DNA from: Bradyrhizobium sp. Tv2a-2
Lineage (GTDB): Bacteria > Pseudomonadota > Alphaproteobacteria > Rhizobiales > Xanthobacteraceae
NCBI RefSeq assembly: GCF_000472425.1
Contig: NZ_AXAI01000006.1
Location: 186,001-250,000 of the forward strand
Direction: 5' to 3'
DNA: 64,000 bases
Positions 17,025 to 25,771 of this stretch are shown here, in pieces; the first letter of the stretch is position 1; every line of letters starts with the position of its first letter. Below the pieces are notes generated by a model. That model was not told the DNA's origin, did not search any database, and saw only the letters and a list, made by a program, of their open reading frames with translations. The position numbers and the translations under genes are program-made.

Positions 17025-19558
17025 TGCGCGCTCCAGGCCAGCAACTCCGCGATAATGGTGCTCTCGCTACTCGCGGGCGCTAGCGCAAGATCGACCTCGG
17101 CCAGTTTGCTGTTGCCGAATGACCAGTCTACCAGCGCCAAAGGAACATCGGCATCACGAAATGCAGCCGCCATGATTGGTCGTCCGAACAATGGGGCCCG
17201 CCGCGCAATTGCGAGGCCACCAAGATCGTAATGTTTGGCAAGGGTTGCCAACTCATCGGTTGCGATTGCTCCGGTGACGGTGACGTTGCCAAGTGCCATG
17301 AGTGAAAGATCGTCGAGGGTCTCCCCGAATATCACGATCCGATTTTGGGGACGGGACTGGCGAACGTGGTGGATCACTCGACGCATCAGATAATAATCCG
17401 CGGGTGCATGGCTTACCGTAAGCAAGCCCAGCGTCGTGCCATGCGAAGCTATTTTCTTTGGTCGTCGCATTCGCCATGATCGATCTTGCCCGCCGATCAA
17501 ATGGATTTGCTTGGTGCGACGCGGCGGTAGCCTTCGACGGAGGAATGCCGCGGCGGTCAAATCAGGCGCAATAATTCGGCTGTCCGACCTCAGCCCGGCC
17601 AACCAATCGTCAGGCCGCCCGCCAGACTCGCAGCTGCAGGCGCCGCCTCGCACCAACGCAGCGCAGGGGCTGCGATCGATGTCGAGGCCCCCGCATCGGC
17701 ACCATAGCCCCCCGTCGGTGACAAGTAGATCGATGGGCGGGCCATTCGCCGCAAGGTCGGCGGCCAATTGTAGCGGAATGCGGGCGGGATCGGCGATAAC
17801 GACGCGAGAGAAGGCGAAGTTTCGCACCGTTTCCAAAAGGGCCGATCGCTCGGCCGGAACAGTGAAATTTAGCGATTGCGGGAAGCTTCCTGCGGTATTA
17901 CGCAAATTCAGAACGCTGCGCTCAAGCGTTGCGATCAGTGCCGGCTGACCGCAAGTCTCGGCAAATTGGGCTACCGCCTCTGTCGGCGCTCCCGGGCCCG
18001 TCAGCACGACCACTGCATCCCCATGGTCCGCCGCAAGGGCGCGTTCGATCGCCGCACGACCGGCCTTGAGCGGATCGAGGGCCTTGAAAACTGCGCTTTC
18101 AGTTCGATAGTCGGGAAAGCGAACTTCGAGGCGCTCGAGGTTCGACATCACCAGGGCTCGTTTCTCGGCTTTGAACGAGGCGGAGCCGGCGTGGCCAACG
18201 TAGACGGACGTTGCGCAGACGTTGCGAAAGCCGTTTTGCCGTGCGCGCAGGCAAAGATCGACATCTTCCAGATAACCGCGACGATAGTGCTCCGAAAGGC
18301 CGCCGATTGCGTCCAGCAAGACGCGCTTTATGTAGAGGCAGAAGCCAATGCCGTCTGGCATGTCGATGGCTCGACCGGCATTGCAACGGGCTGCAATCCC
18401 GTCGAGCAGATCTATTTCTTTTTCATCCAGCAGGGGGTTGGCTAAGAACGGGCGCGGGAGACTTGTGGCTTCGCCATTATTCGAGAGTGGCGTCACGGTT
18501 CCGATGTCGGGTGATGCATAGGCTGCAGCGCTAAGCCGCGCGACAAAGCCGTTCGGTACGATGGTGTCTGCATTGAGCAGGATGACGTCCTCCGCCTCCA
18601 GCGTCTGGAGTGCTCGGTTGACGGCGCCGATGAAACCCAGGTTGTGGTGGTTGCGCAACAGACGCACGTTTTGCTGCGTGGCCAATCCGTCCAACAACTC
18701 GGCTATTCGTGGATCCGGTGTGGCGTCGTCGATCAACAAGATGGTGGCGCTTTTATCGTTGCCGATGGCGCGTGCGAGGCTTTTTAGGCAGCGAGTGGTC
18801 AAATCGAAATCATCGTAAACCGGCACGATGATGGTGACTCGAGCCGTGCCATCAGGCTGCCTGCTGGCATTTGTCGCCGGCTTGGACCGGCCAAGTGGAG
18901 CGGGAAATGCCTGGCGGGCCAATTCGTGCGATCCCAGCAGTAAGCGTACAACGCTGCGCGTCGCACTGCGGACAAAGGGCAAATCGAAGCTCGCCGCATG
19001 TTGGACCGCTTGGGCGAGGGGATGTTGAGGGTCGCTCTCGATGGGATGGCTTTCGATGCCTTCGTCCCGCTCGATCAGCACACAAGGCTGGCTTGCTCCC
19101 TTCCAGGTGACCCAACCGGTGACGCTGTCTCCGACCCGGCGAATGGCGCCGAAGCCCGGTTCATTTGAGGCTTTCAGCGCCGTCACCGCGGCGTTGAGCG
19201 TGCCGAAATCGCGGTCGAGTCCGATCAGTCTGCGGGCGGCAGCCTCTCGATGCTTGCCCTCTCCCCATTGCATTAACCGTCGGTTGGCGGCCCGATCGTC
19301 AGGGGCCAGTTCGATTGCCCTCATGACATCGTGGAGTGCTCGCGTCGTAAAGCCGCGGCAGTGGGCGATCTCGGCCCTGAGGGTGTAATGTCGCGCCTGC
19401 GCCATCGGTAGAATCCGGCAGCGGCGGTCAGCGAACTCGTAAGCCCGCTTCAGATCCCCGGCCGAAAGTGCGGCGATTGCCGCCTGCTCAAGCGCGCTCG
19501 GGTGCTGCTCCGGATCGAACAGACCCGCCGACCCGCCTTGATCGGGCGCCGCCTTCAT
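17012..19558 (-). CDS. Large glycosyltransferase: TPR region, GT2 domain, C-terminal GT-like domain
   Basis: The protein has 848 residues. Residues ~20-110 form TPR-like helices (AAIAALSAGDLKRAYEFADR). The GT2 domain at about 240-480 has VTIIVPVYDDFDLTTRCL, ILLIDDATPD, LRNHHNLGFIGAVNRAL, VILLNADTIVPNGFV and YLEDVDLCLRARQNGF, so nucleotide-sugar and acceptor motifs are intact. The C-terminal ~330 residues (containing GLLTVSHAPADYYLMRRVI) resemble a GT-B fragment without an obvious catalytic motif. It overlaps the next gene and begins 6 nt after the preceding stop, so the three genes are one transcript. Confidence 0.88.
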   Translation of the reverse strand: MKAAPDQGGSAGLFDPEQHPSALEQAAIAALSAGDLKRAYEFADRRCRILPMAQARHYTLRAEIAHCRGFTTRALHDVMRAIELAPDDRAANRRLMQWGEGKHREAAARRLIGLDRDFGTLNAAVTALKASNEPGFGAIRRVGDSVTGWVTWKGASQPCVLIERDEGIESHPIESDPQHPLAQAVQHAASFDLPFVRSATRSVVRLLLGSHELARQAFPAPLGRSKPATNASRQPDGTARVTIIVPVYDDFDLTTRCLKSLARAIGNDKSATILLIDDATPDPRIAELLDGLATQQNVRLLRNHHNLGFIGAVNRALQTLEAEDVILLNADTIVPNGFVARLSAAAYASPDIGTVTPLSNNGEATSLPRPFLANPLLDEKEIDLLDGIAARCNAGRAIDMPDGIGFCLYIKRVLLDAIGGLSEHYRRGYLEDVDLCLRARQNGFRNVCATSVYVGHAGSASFKAEKRALVMSNLERLEVRFPDYRTESAVFKALDPLKAGRAAIERALAADHGDAVVVLTGPGAPTEAVAQFAETCGQPALIATLERSVLNLRNTAGSFPQSLNFTVPAERSALLETVRNFAFSRVVIADPARIPLQLAADLAANGPPIDLLVTDGGLWCRCGGLDIDRSPCAALVRGGACSCESGGRPDDWLAGLRSDSRIIAPDLTAAAFLRRRLPPRRTKQIHLIGGQDRSWRMRRPKKIASHGTTLGLLTVSHAPADYYLMRRVIHHVRQSRPQNRIVIFGETLDDLSLMALGNVTVTGAIATDELATLAKHYDLGGLAIARRAPLFGRPIMAAAFRDADVPLALVDWSFGNSKLAEVDLALAPASSESTIIAELLAWSAQWCG

Positions 19559-19564
19559 CTGATC

Positions 19565-20830
19565 TTAGCGTTTTTGGGCGGCGGCCGCGCGGGCTGGCCT
19601 GGTCGCGCGGGGCAAAGGGCTGATTTGGTAGAAGTCCAGGATCCTTGGCAAGCAGACTCTCTTGAGATCGTAGCGGCTGGTCACGGTTTCTCGTGCAGCC
19701 TTGCGCATCTTGGCGAAATGGCGAGGATGGTTCAACGCCTCCAATACCTGATCGGCCAGTTGTGGGATGTCAAAGAAAGGCACCAGCACGCCGTTTTGGC
19801 CATCGATAACCTCGCGAACCGGGGGCGTGTCCGAGCCTATCACGACGCAGCCCGCGCTCATTGCTTCCAAGAGCGACCATGAAAGCACAAATGGATAGGT
19901 GAAATACACATGGGCGCTGGAGATCTGGAGTGCAATCAAGAAATCGGCGCGTGAGAGATTATCGACGAAATGGATACGGGAGGTGTCTACTCGGCCGTCA
20001 ATCTCACGGAAGAACCATGATCGCCAGCTGTGGCCTGGCGGCGGGGAAAAGCCGTATGGTGTGCCTGATCCGCCGATGATGAGGATTTGTGCGGTCGGGC
20101 GCGCTGCCATGATCCTTGGCAAGGCGCGAAGAAAGCAATGTATACCGCGCAACGGTTCATGACTGCGCGTGGCGTAGGTCACGACCTCGTCTGCTCGGGT
20201 CAACACCCGGCCCGAGCGAAGTGTTAAAGCGGCATCCTCTCGCGGCCGGATCGCGTCGGTATCTATGCCGTCATGGATCACTTCGATCTTGCTTTGAAAG
20301 GTCTTCGGGTAGGTCGAACGCTGCCAAAGCGTCGGGGAGAGCCCTATGTCGCAGGCATCGAGAGCCAACAGCGTCGCGGCATTTTTGAGCTGAATCTTAA
20401 CATGTCCATCGATCCCCATATCCGGAAACTCCGGATCGAAGCCAACATCCTGGCCGCCGAGCTGATAGTAAAATTCGCAGTAAGTGACGATCCGCGCCTT
20501 GGGGAAAATCGGGCGCAACGGGAGCATCTCGCCCCAACCGGGATGGCCAATCACAAGATCAGGCTCGAAGCCGGCCTGTTTTAAGTTGGACGCGGCATAC
20601 AACACCTGCTCGGCGCGACGGCTCTCAGCGTCGAAGCGGCGAGCAAAAGGGTGGGTCGCTACGACCTCGCCGTCGGGGATCACATATTTGATCAGTTGCA
20701 CCCCCGGCAAGGCGCGCGCCGTAGGCGAACCGATTGCCGCCATCTTGATGTCGCTGCGTCCAGCCAGAGCCGTGGAGAGAGGGTGGAACTGAGCGGGATA
20801 GTTGTTATGAACGAACAGGATCTTGTGCAT
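19565..20830 (-). CDS. GT4-family glycosyltransferase
   Basis: This 421-residue protein starts at ATG 20830 with MHKILFVHNNYPAQFHPLS, the usual beginning of the GT4 subgroup of long-chain surface glycan transferases. The donor site is seen as ILIIGGSGTPYGF, then PFVLSWSLLEAMSAGCVVIGSD with the conserved E-x7-E-like arrangement, and VREVIDGQNGVLV. A longer reading from 21283 would cross the divergent gene and is not supported. It is the first gene of the minus-strand glycosyltransferase operon. Confidence 0.88.
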   Translation of the reverse strand: MHKILFVHNNYPAQFHPLSTALAGRSDIKMAAIGSPTARALPGVQLIKYVIPDGEVVATHPFARRFDAESRRAEQVLYAASNLKQAGFEPDLVIGHPGWGEMLPLRPIFPKARIVTYCEFYYQLGGQDVGFDPEFPDMGIDGHVKIQLKNAATLLALDACDIGLSPTLWQRSTYPKTFQSKIEVIHDGIDTDAIRPREDAALTLRSGRVLTRADEVVTYATRSHEPLRGIHCFLRALPRIMAARPTAQILIIGGSGTPYGFSPPPGHSWRSWFFREIDGRVDTSRIHFVDNLSRADFLIALQISSAHVYFTYPFVLSWSLLEAMSAGCVVIGSDTPPVREVIDGQNGVLVPFFDIPQLADQVLEALNHPRHFAKMRKAARETVTSRYDLKRVCLPRILDFYQISPLPRATRPARAAAAQKR

Positions 20831-21008
20831 GCGTGGCTGGCGGCGACGGTGATGATTACGCGGCGTTCTTTCTTTACTAGCACCGGAATCGCGCGCCGGA
20901 AGTGCTGATATAAGCCAACGCCAATCGATGATGTCGTATTGGCGCGGCCTGCATATTGCGCGCATTGCAGTGCAATCGCTATGATGCAGAAAATCCTTGG
21001 GGTTGGCC

Positions 21009-21917
21009 ATGAAATCGTCCGGACCGCAGAAGCCTTTGGATCTGCAGCGAGGCTTGTTCCTGATCCGGTACGATTCTGCAGAGGATCCAGCGCACCCGCC
21101 CAGGATTGGCGTCAACGTGGATTCCGCAAGTGCCCATGCGGTCGAGCTCCTGCTGCCGCCCAGCGTCGCGGCGCCTGTGTTGTGGTCTCCGGGTGCATCT
21201 CTCGTGGTGCGACTATCGGCGCCCGCGCGCTTGCTTGTCGACGTATCGCCCCGCACGCCTGGCGGGTCGGTCGCTGCGCGCATTCAAAGCGTCCAATTGT
21301 CGACCGACCCGCAAGGAATGGCCTGGTCGGACGAGGTCGCTGCGGTGGACTTCTCCGGGTTGCGGGTCGTGGGTCATCTCGCGGGGCGCGGGGATTGTTT
21401 TGTCGGTCTCGGCGAATGGCTCGGCGGCCCTCAAGCGCCGACGCGAATTGAAGGAGTTGCGCTTGATTGGGTCGGACGCCCCGCCAATTTCGGCATCCGG
21501 CAGGCGGTTCGCATTGGCGGAGCAGGCGAGCCGAAAAGCACCGAATTTGTCGAGGTGGGCGCGTTTTCGGGTACGCGAGGGCGTGCGCTCCCTTTGGTTT
21601 CGGTCAGCTTCGAGGTCTTCGGGCTCGCCGCGTTGGGTTACGAAATCACAGCGGAGGCGCTGTTCTTGGGGTCCCCGCAAATGCGCGTCACGGGTCAGCG
21701 CGTGGTCGTTTCAGGCCCGACCGGGCGGGAGCCTTTGGTCGGTCTGAAACTTCAGATTGCGGCCCCGCAAGCTGCGCCGCGGCCGATCGTTCCGGCAGCT
21801 CCAACCCCTGTCGCCGATCCGCCTAGCCTACGTCCCACCGCGGCGCCGGACGGGATGGAACGCTCAAGCAGGGGACGCGTGCGCGTCTTCCGCAGCCGGA
21901 CCGCGGCCAAAGGTTGA
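21009..21917 (+). CDS. Protein of unknown function linked to the type I secretion genes
   Basis: The protein has 302 residues from ATG 21009 (a TTG at 20997 would add four). It has no signal peptide or membrane segment. The composition predicts a beta-rich fold with repeated Val/Leu strands (ARLLVDVSPRTPGGSVAARI, then AVDFSGLRVVGHLAG), followed by a Pro/Ala-rich linker (about 255-285) and a basic tail (RGRVRVFRSRTAAKG). I do not recognise the family. It is divergent from the glycosyltransferase operon and lies 265 nt before the exporter gene, so a role in substrate modification or export is possible but unproven. Confidence 0.7.
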   Translation: MKSSGPQKPLDLQRGLFLIRYDSAEDPAHPPRIGVNVDSASAHAVELLLPPSVAAPVLWSPGASLVVRLSAPARLLVDVSPRTPGGSVAARIQSVQLSTDPQGMAWSDEVAAVDFSGLRVVGHLAGRGDCFVGLGEWLGGPQAPTRIEGVALDWVGRPANFGIRQAVRIGGAGEPKSTEFVEVGAFSGTRGRALPLVSVSFEVFGLAALGYEITAEALFLGSPQMRVTGQRVVVSGPTGREPLVGLKLQIAAPQAAPRPIVPAAPTPVADPPSLRPTAAPDGMERSSRGRVRVFRSRTAAKG

Positions 21918-22182
21918 GACGTTAAATATCACGAATGTTGCGCTCGTATGACATGGAGTGAACAATCGCGGAGATTCGCCTGAAGTCGAAAAGATCCGAA
22001 AATCCCAGCGCGTCAGCAATTTAAGAATATCTTTCATCCCGTCGACCACAGCCGCAAAATGCACTGCTTTCGTGCAGTGAATGGCTTGAATGTTATTTGT
22101 CTTTCGCAATTCCAAAATAATGCGGTGAGTAGGCAAATCTAACGCGATATTCTCGGTTCGCCGATTGCAAGCAGGGGTTTAC

Positions 22183-24429
22183 ATGGCCGTCGACGCATCA
22201 TCCGTTGCTCCGTCCGTTACTACCCCGCATCTTGAAGATTATGAGCCGACCGGACTTGCCTCGCTGGTTATCGTCGCGCGCCAACACGGTCTGAATCTAA
22301 CGGTATCGCAACTGATCCATGACAATGTGCTTAGTGGGGGCGAGGTCTCGGCCGCGCAAATCGTCAAATGCGCCAGCAACTCCGGAATGAAAGCGAAGGT
22401 GGTACGTCTCGACTGGGACGGCCTCGGCCATCTGAAAAAGGCATTGCCGGCAATCATTCGTCTGAAGGACGATACCTGCATGGTGTTGGTTCGTCTCGAC
22501 GGAGATGAGAACAATCCACGCATTATCTTGCGGGATCCTCGCGTCGGAGAGGATGCACTACTACCAATAGATCGGATTCGCCTCGAAGAGGTATGGACCG
22601 GTGAAGTCGTCCTGGTCAAGCGCGACTATGACATCTCGGACGAGAACCAGCCTTTCAGTTTTGGGTTGATTACGGCGCTCATCTTCCGTGAACGCCGTAT
22701 GGTTCGTGACGTAATGGTTTCGGCGCTCGTGCTCGGTTTTCTTGCACTTGGTCCGATCTTGTTCTGGCGCATGATGTCCGACAAGGTCATCTACTACAAG
22801 GCGTTCGGTACATTTTGGGTGTTGTGGGTCGCGATGCTTGGGATCGTGGCATTCGAGACCGCGTTCTTTTTCCTGCGGCAGTATCTGGTGCACAACCTGA
22901 CCACGCGCCTGGACGTCAAACTCTCAACCTACGTGTTCGAGAAGGTCCTTAATCTTCCCATGGACTATTTCGAGCGCCATCAAATCGGTCTGATCGCACG
23001 CGACGTCCGTGAGATCTTCAAAATCCGTCAATTCCTGGTGGGACAGCTTTTCGGGGTGGTCCTCGATTCGACCATTCTCCTCTTCTTCTTGCCCGTGATG
23101 TTCTTCTTCAGCTGGATCATGACCTTGGTGGCCTTGGTGATCGCCGGCTTGATTGTCGCGTGGCTGGTCCTGATGTTGCCTCATTACCGGAAGAAGTCGC
23201 AAGCGGTGAACGCTGCGGAAGGTGCGCAGGGTGCGTTTCTCGTCCAGAATTTGAGCGGGATACGAACCGTCAAATCCCTGGCCCTGGATGCGCGTCAACG
23301 GCACATCTGGGACGTTCATGTCGCTCGAGTGGCGAAGGCCAGGTTTGCGGAAGGGTTGGTTGCGGTCGCGATTCAGTCCGTGACGCGTCCCTTGGAACGT
23401 CTTGCAGTCCTCGCGCCCTTTGCTGTCGGCGTCTACATGGCGATCAGCACGTCGGATCCATTCTATGTCGGGGCGCTATTCGCATTCCTGATGCTGTCCC
23501 AACGCATCACTGCGCCGCTCACGCAAATGGCGCAACTTGTCAGCCAATTCGACGAGGCTCGTTTGGCGGTTGCCCTCGTCAGCAACCTTGTGAATCAGCC
23601 GCCTGAGGAGGGGCGATCAGGTCATGGCGTTCGCGCGCCACTGGAGGGCCATGTTGAGTTCGCCAATGTGAATTTCAAGTACAAGGGAGCGGTGTCGCCG
23701 GCTCTCAACGGCGTGACGTTTGAAATTCCAGTTGGAAACACGCTCGGCGTCATGGGGAAGAGCGGTTCGGGGAAGACGACCATCACGCGTCTGCTGCAGC
23801 GGCTCCACTCTGACTATGGCGGTCTGATCAAGGTTGATGGCATTGATGTGCGCGAATATGATGTTGACCATCTCAGGCGAAACATCGGCGTGGTGCTGCA
23901 GGAGAACTTCCTCTTCAGCGGGTCCATTCGCGAGAACATATCGGCGGCGAAGCCTGATGCGACGTTTGATGAGATCGTCCGAGCGGCACGGCTTGCAGGT
24001 GCCGAGGAGTTCATCGACAAGCTGCCGCGCGGGTATGAGACTTATATTTACGAAGGTTCACCGAACCTATCGGGCGGACAGCGCCAACGTTTGGCCATTG
24101 CTCGCGCCCTCATCGTGAATCCGCCAATCCTGATTCTTGACGAGGCAACCAGCGCACTTGATGCCGAAAGCGAAGCGATCGTTAACGCCAACATCTCGAG
24201 GATCGCTCATGGACGTACGATGATCATCATCTCTCACCGACTTTCCTCGCTGGTCAAGTGCAATGCGATTCTTGTTCTCGATCGCGGTCAGGTCAACGAC
24301 ATCGGACGGCATGACGAGCTTTTGACGCGTAACGAGATCTATTCGAGCCTCTGGCATCAGCAGAACAGCCACGCGATGGCCAATCGTCGGCGCTTGAACT
24401 ACTATGGAGGGCCGACCCTTGTCTCGTGA
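22183..24429 (+). CDS. Type I secretion ABC exporter (HlyB-like, C39-like domain without catalytic Cys)
   Basis: The protein has 748 residues. The N-terminal ~130 residues are a C39-like domain; the catalytic Cys position is filled by LASLVIVARQHGLNL, so it should bind substrate and not cut it, as in HlyB. Membrane segments cover about 165-310 and 400-430. The nucleotide-binding domain has Walker A GKSGSGKT (525-532), signature LSGGQ (629-633), Walker B with Asp653-Glu654, and the H-loop ISHRLSSL. The RTX protein at 12.6 kb is the likely cargo. The ATG at 22183 is preferred over an upstream TTG; hlyD overlaps it by 26 nt. Confidence 0.93.
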   Translation: MAVDASSVAPSVTTPHLEDYEPTGLASLVIVARQHGLNLTVSQLIHDNVLSGGEVSAAQIVKCASNSGMKAKVVRLDWDGLGHLKKALPAIIRLKDDTCMVLVRLDGDENNPRIILRDPRVGEDALLPIDRIRLEEVWTGEVVLVKRDYDISDENQPFSFGLITALIFRERRMVRDVMVSALVLGFLALGPILFWRMMSDKVIYYKAFGTFWVLWVAMLGIVAFETAFFFLRQYLVHNLTTRLDVKLSTYVFEKVLNLPMDYFERHQIGLIARDVREIFKIRQFLVGQLFGVVLDSTILLFFLPVMFFFSWIMTLVALVIAGLIVAWLVLMLPHYRKKSQAVNAAEGAQGAFLVQNLSGIRTVKSLALDARQRHIWDVHVARVAKARFAEGLVAVAIQSVTRPLERLAVLAPFAVGVYMAISTSDPFYVGALFAFLMLSQRITAPLTQMAQLVSQFDEARLAVALVSNLVNQPPEEGRSGHGVRAPLEGHVEFANVNFKYKGAVSPALNGVTFEIPVGNTLGVMGKSGSGKTTITRLLQRLHSDYGGLIKVDGIDVREYDVDHLRRNIGVVLQENFLFSGSIRENISAAKPDATFDEIVRAARLAGAEEFIDKLPRGYETYIYEGSPNLSGGQRQRLAIARALIVNPPILILDEATSALDAESEAIVNANISRIAHGRTMIIISHRLSSLVKCNAILVLDRGQVNDIGRHDELLTRNEIYSSLWHQQNSHAMANRRRLNYYGGPTLVS

Positions 24430-25771
24430 CGCTGATGCGCTGACCACGGTCCGCCAATTTCAATCAGAGACGGATGCAATCCGTGAGGCGGCCGATCCGC
24501 TTTTTGCGCGTGCGACGGTGTGGGTCTTGACTGCATTTCTGGTGGCGACCGTCACTTACATGTGCCTCGCTCGCATAGACAGAATCGTCTCGAGCACGAT
24601 GGGCAGCAAGATCGTCACGTTGGATCAGGTAAACGTGGTACAGGCGCTTGATCCATCCATCATCAAGAGCATCGACGTTCACGAAGGGGAGCAGGTTGGG
24701 GAAAGGCAACTGCTGGGTACGCTGGACCCGACTCTGACGGCTGCGGACCTCACGCAGTACAAGGCGCAGCTTGCGAGCTATGAGGCGCAAATTGCGCGCG
24801 ATGAAGCGGAACTTGCGGAAAAACCTCTTGTCTATCCGAAGAGCGATGATCCGAATGCAATAAAGTATCAGGACATTAACAGGGCGCTGTTCGATCAACA
24901 GGTGGCACAATACAAGGCGCAATACAATAGCCTCGACGGCAAGATACACCTGAACGAAGCAACGCTTGTGAAGCTGCAAGGCGACGACGCCGGTTATCGG
25001 CAGAGGGCCGAGATCGCGCAGAAGATCGAGGACATGCGGACGACACTGGCCGAGCACGGAACAGGTTCGCAGCTCAATTTGTACATCTCGCAGGATGCAA
25101 GGATGGAGCTGCTTCGGCAGATTGAATATACGCACAATTCCTTGATCGAGACGCAAGCCGCACTTGCTTCAGCGAAGGCTGATCTTAACGCCTTCAAGGA
25201 GCAGTGGTTTGCTCAAGCGAGCCAGGATTTGGTGACGGCCAGGAACAATCTCGATACTGCGCGGGCGAACTACGATAAGGCAGCGAAGCACCAGGACCTC
25301 GTGCGCATCACGGCGGTGGAACCTTCGGTTGTGCTGCAGCTCGCCAAGGTGTCGGTTGGGTCTGTGCTGAAGCAGGGCGATCCGTTGGTTACTCTGATGC
25401 CGCTCCGTAGCCGTCTTGATGGCGAGCTCAAGATCTCGTCGCGGGATATTGGTTTTCTCAGGGTCGGGGATCCCTGCACGTTGAAAGTCGACGCTTTCAA
25501 TTTTGTCGAGCACGGCACTGCTGAAGGTACGGTGCGTTGGATTGGCGATGGAGCGTTCACGACAGACGATAATGGGCAGCCGACGGACGCCTACTACAAA
25601 GTCCGTTGCTCCATCGATCAGACGAATTTCAGAGGAGTACCTGCCAATTTTCGTCTCATCCCGGGTATGACTTTGACCGGGGATATTAAAGTGGGTCACC
25701 GCTCGGTGATGATGTATGTTGTCGGCGACATGCTTAAGGGTTTCTATACGGCTATGAGAGAGCCGTCGTGA
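24404..25771 (+). CDS. Type I secretion membrane-fusion protein (HlyD-like)
   Basis: This 455-residue periplasmic adaptor has one membrane helix near residues 37-58 and a lipoyl-like half (SIDVHEGEQVGERQLLGTLD). A long coiled-coil hairpin spans about 120-310, with Ala/Gln/Glu heptads such as KAQLASYEAQIARDEAELAE. The second lipoyl half and a beta-barrel end with FRLIPGMTLTGDIKVG, the conserved HlyD C-terminal motif. It should bridge the ABC exporter to an outer-membrane TolC channel; no such channel gene is in the window. Overlaps on both sides show tight operon packing. Confidence 0.93.
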   Translation: MEGRPLSRDADALTTVRQFQSETDAIREAADPLFARATVWVLTAFLVATVTYMCLARIDRIVSSTMGSKIVTLDQVNVVQALDPSIIKSIDVHEGEQVGERQLLGTLDPTLTAADLTQYKAQLASYEAQIARDEAELAEKPLVYPKSDDPNAIKYQDINRALFDQQVAQYKAQYNSLDGKIHLNEATLVKLQGDDAGYRQRAEIAQKIEDMRTTLAEHGTGSQLNLYISQDARMELLRQIEYTHNSLIETQAALASAKADLNAFKEQWFAQASQDLVTARNNLDTARANYDKAAKHQDLVRITAVEPSVVLQLAKVSVGSVLKQGDPLVTLMPLRSRLDGELKISSRDIGFLRVGDPCTLKVDAFNFVEHGTAEGTVRWIGDGAFTTDDNGQPTDAYYKVRCSIDQTNFRGVPANFRLIPGMTLTGDIKVGHRSVMMYVVGDMLKGFYTAMREPS

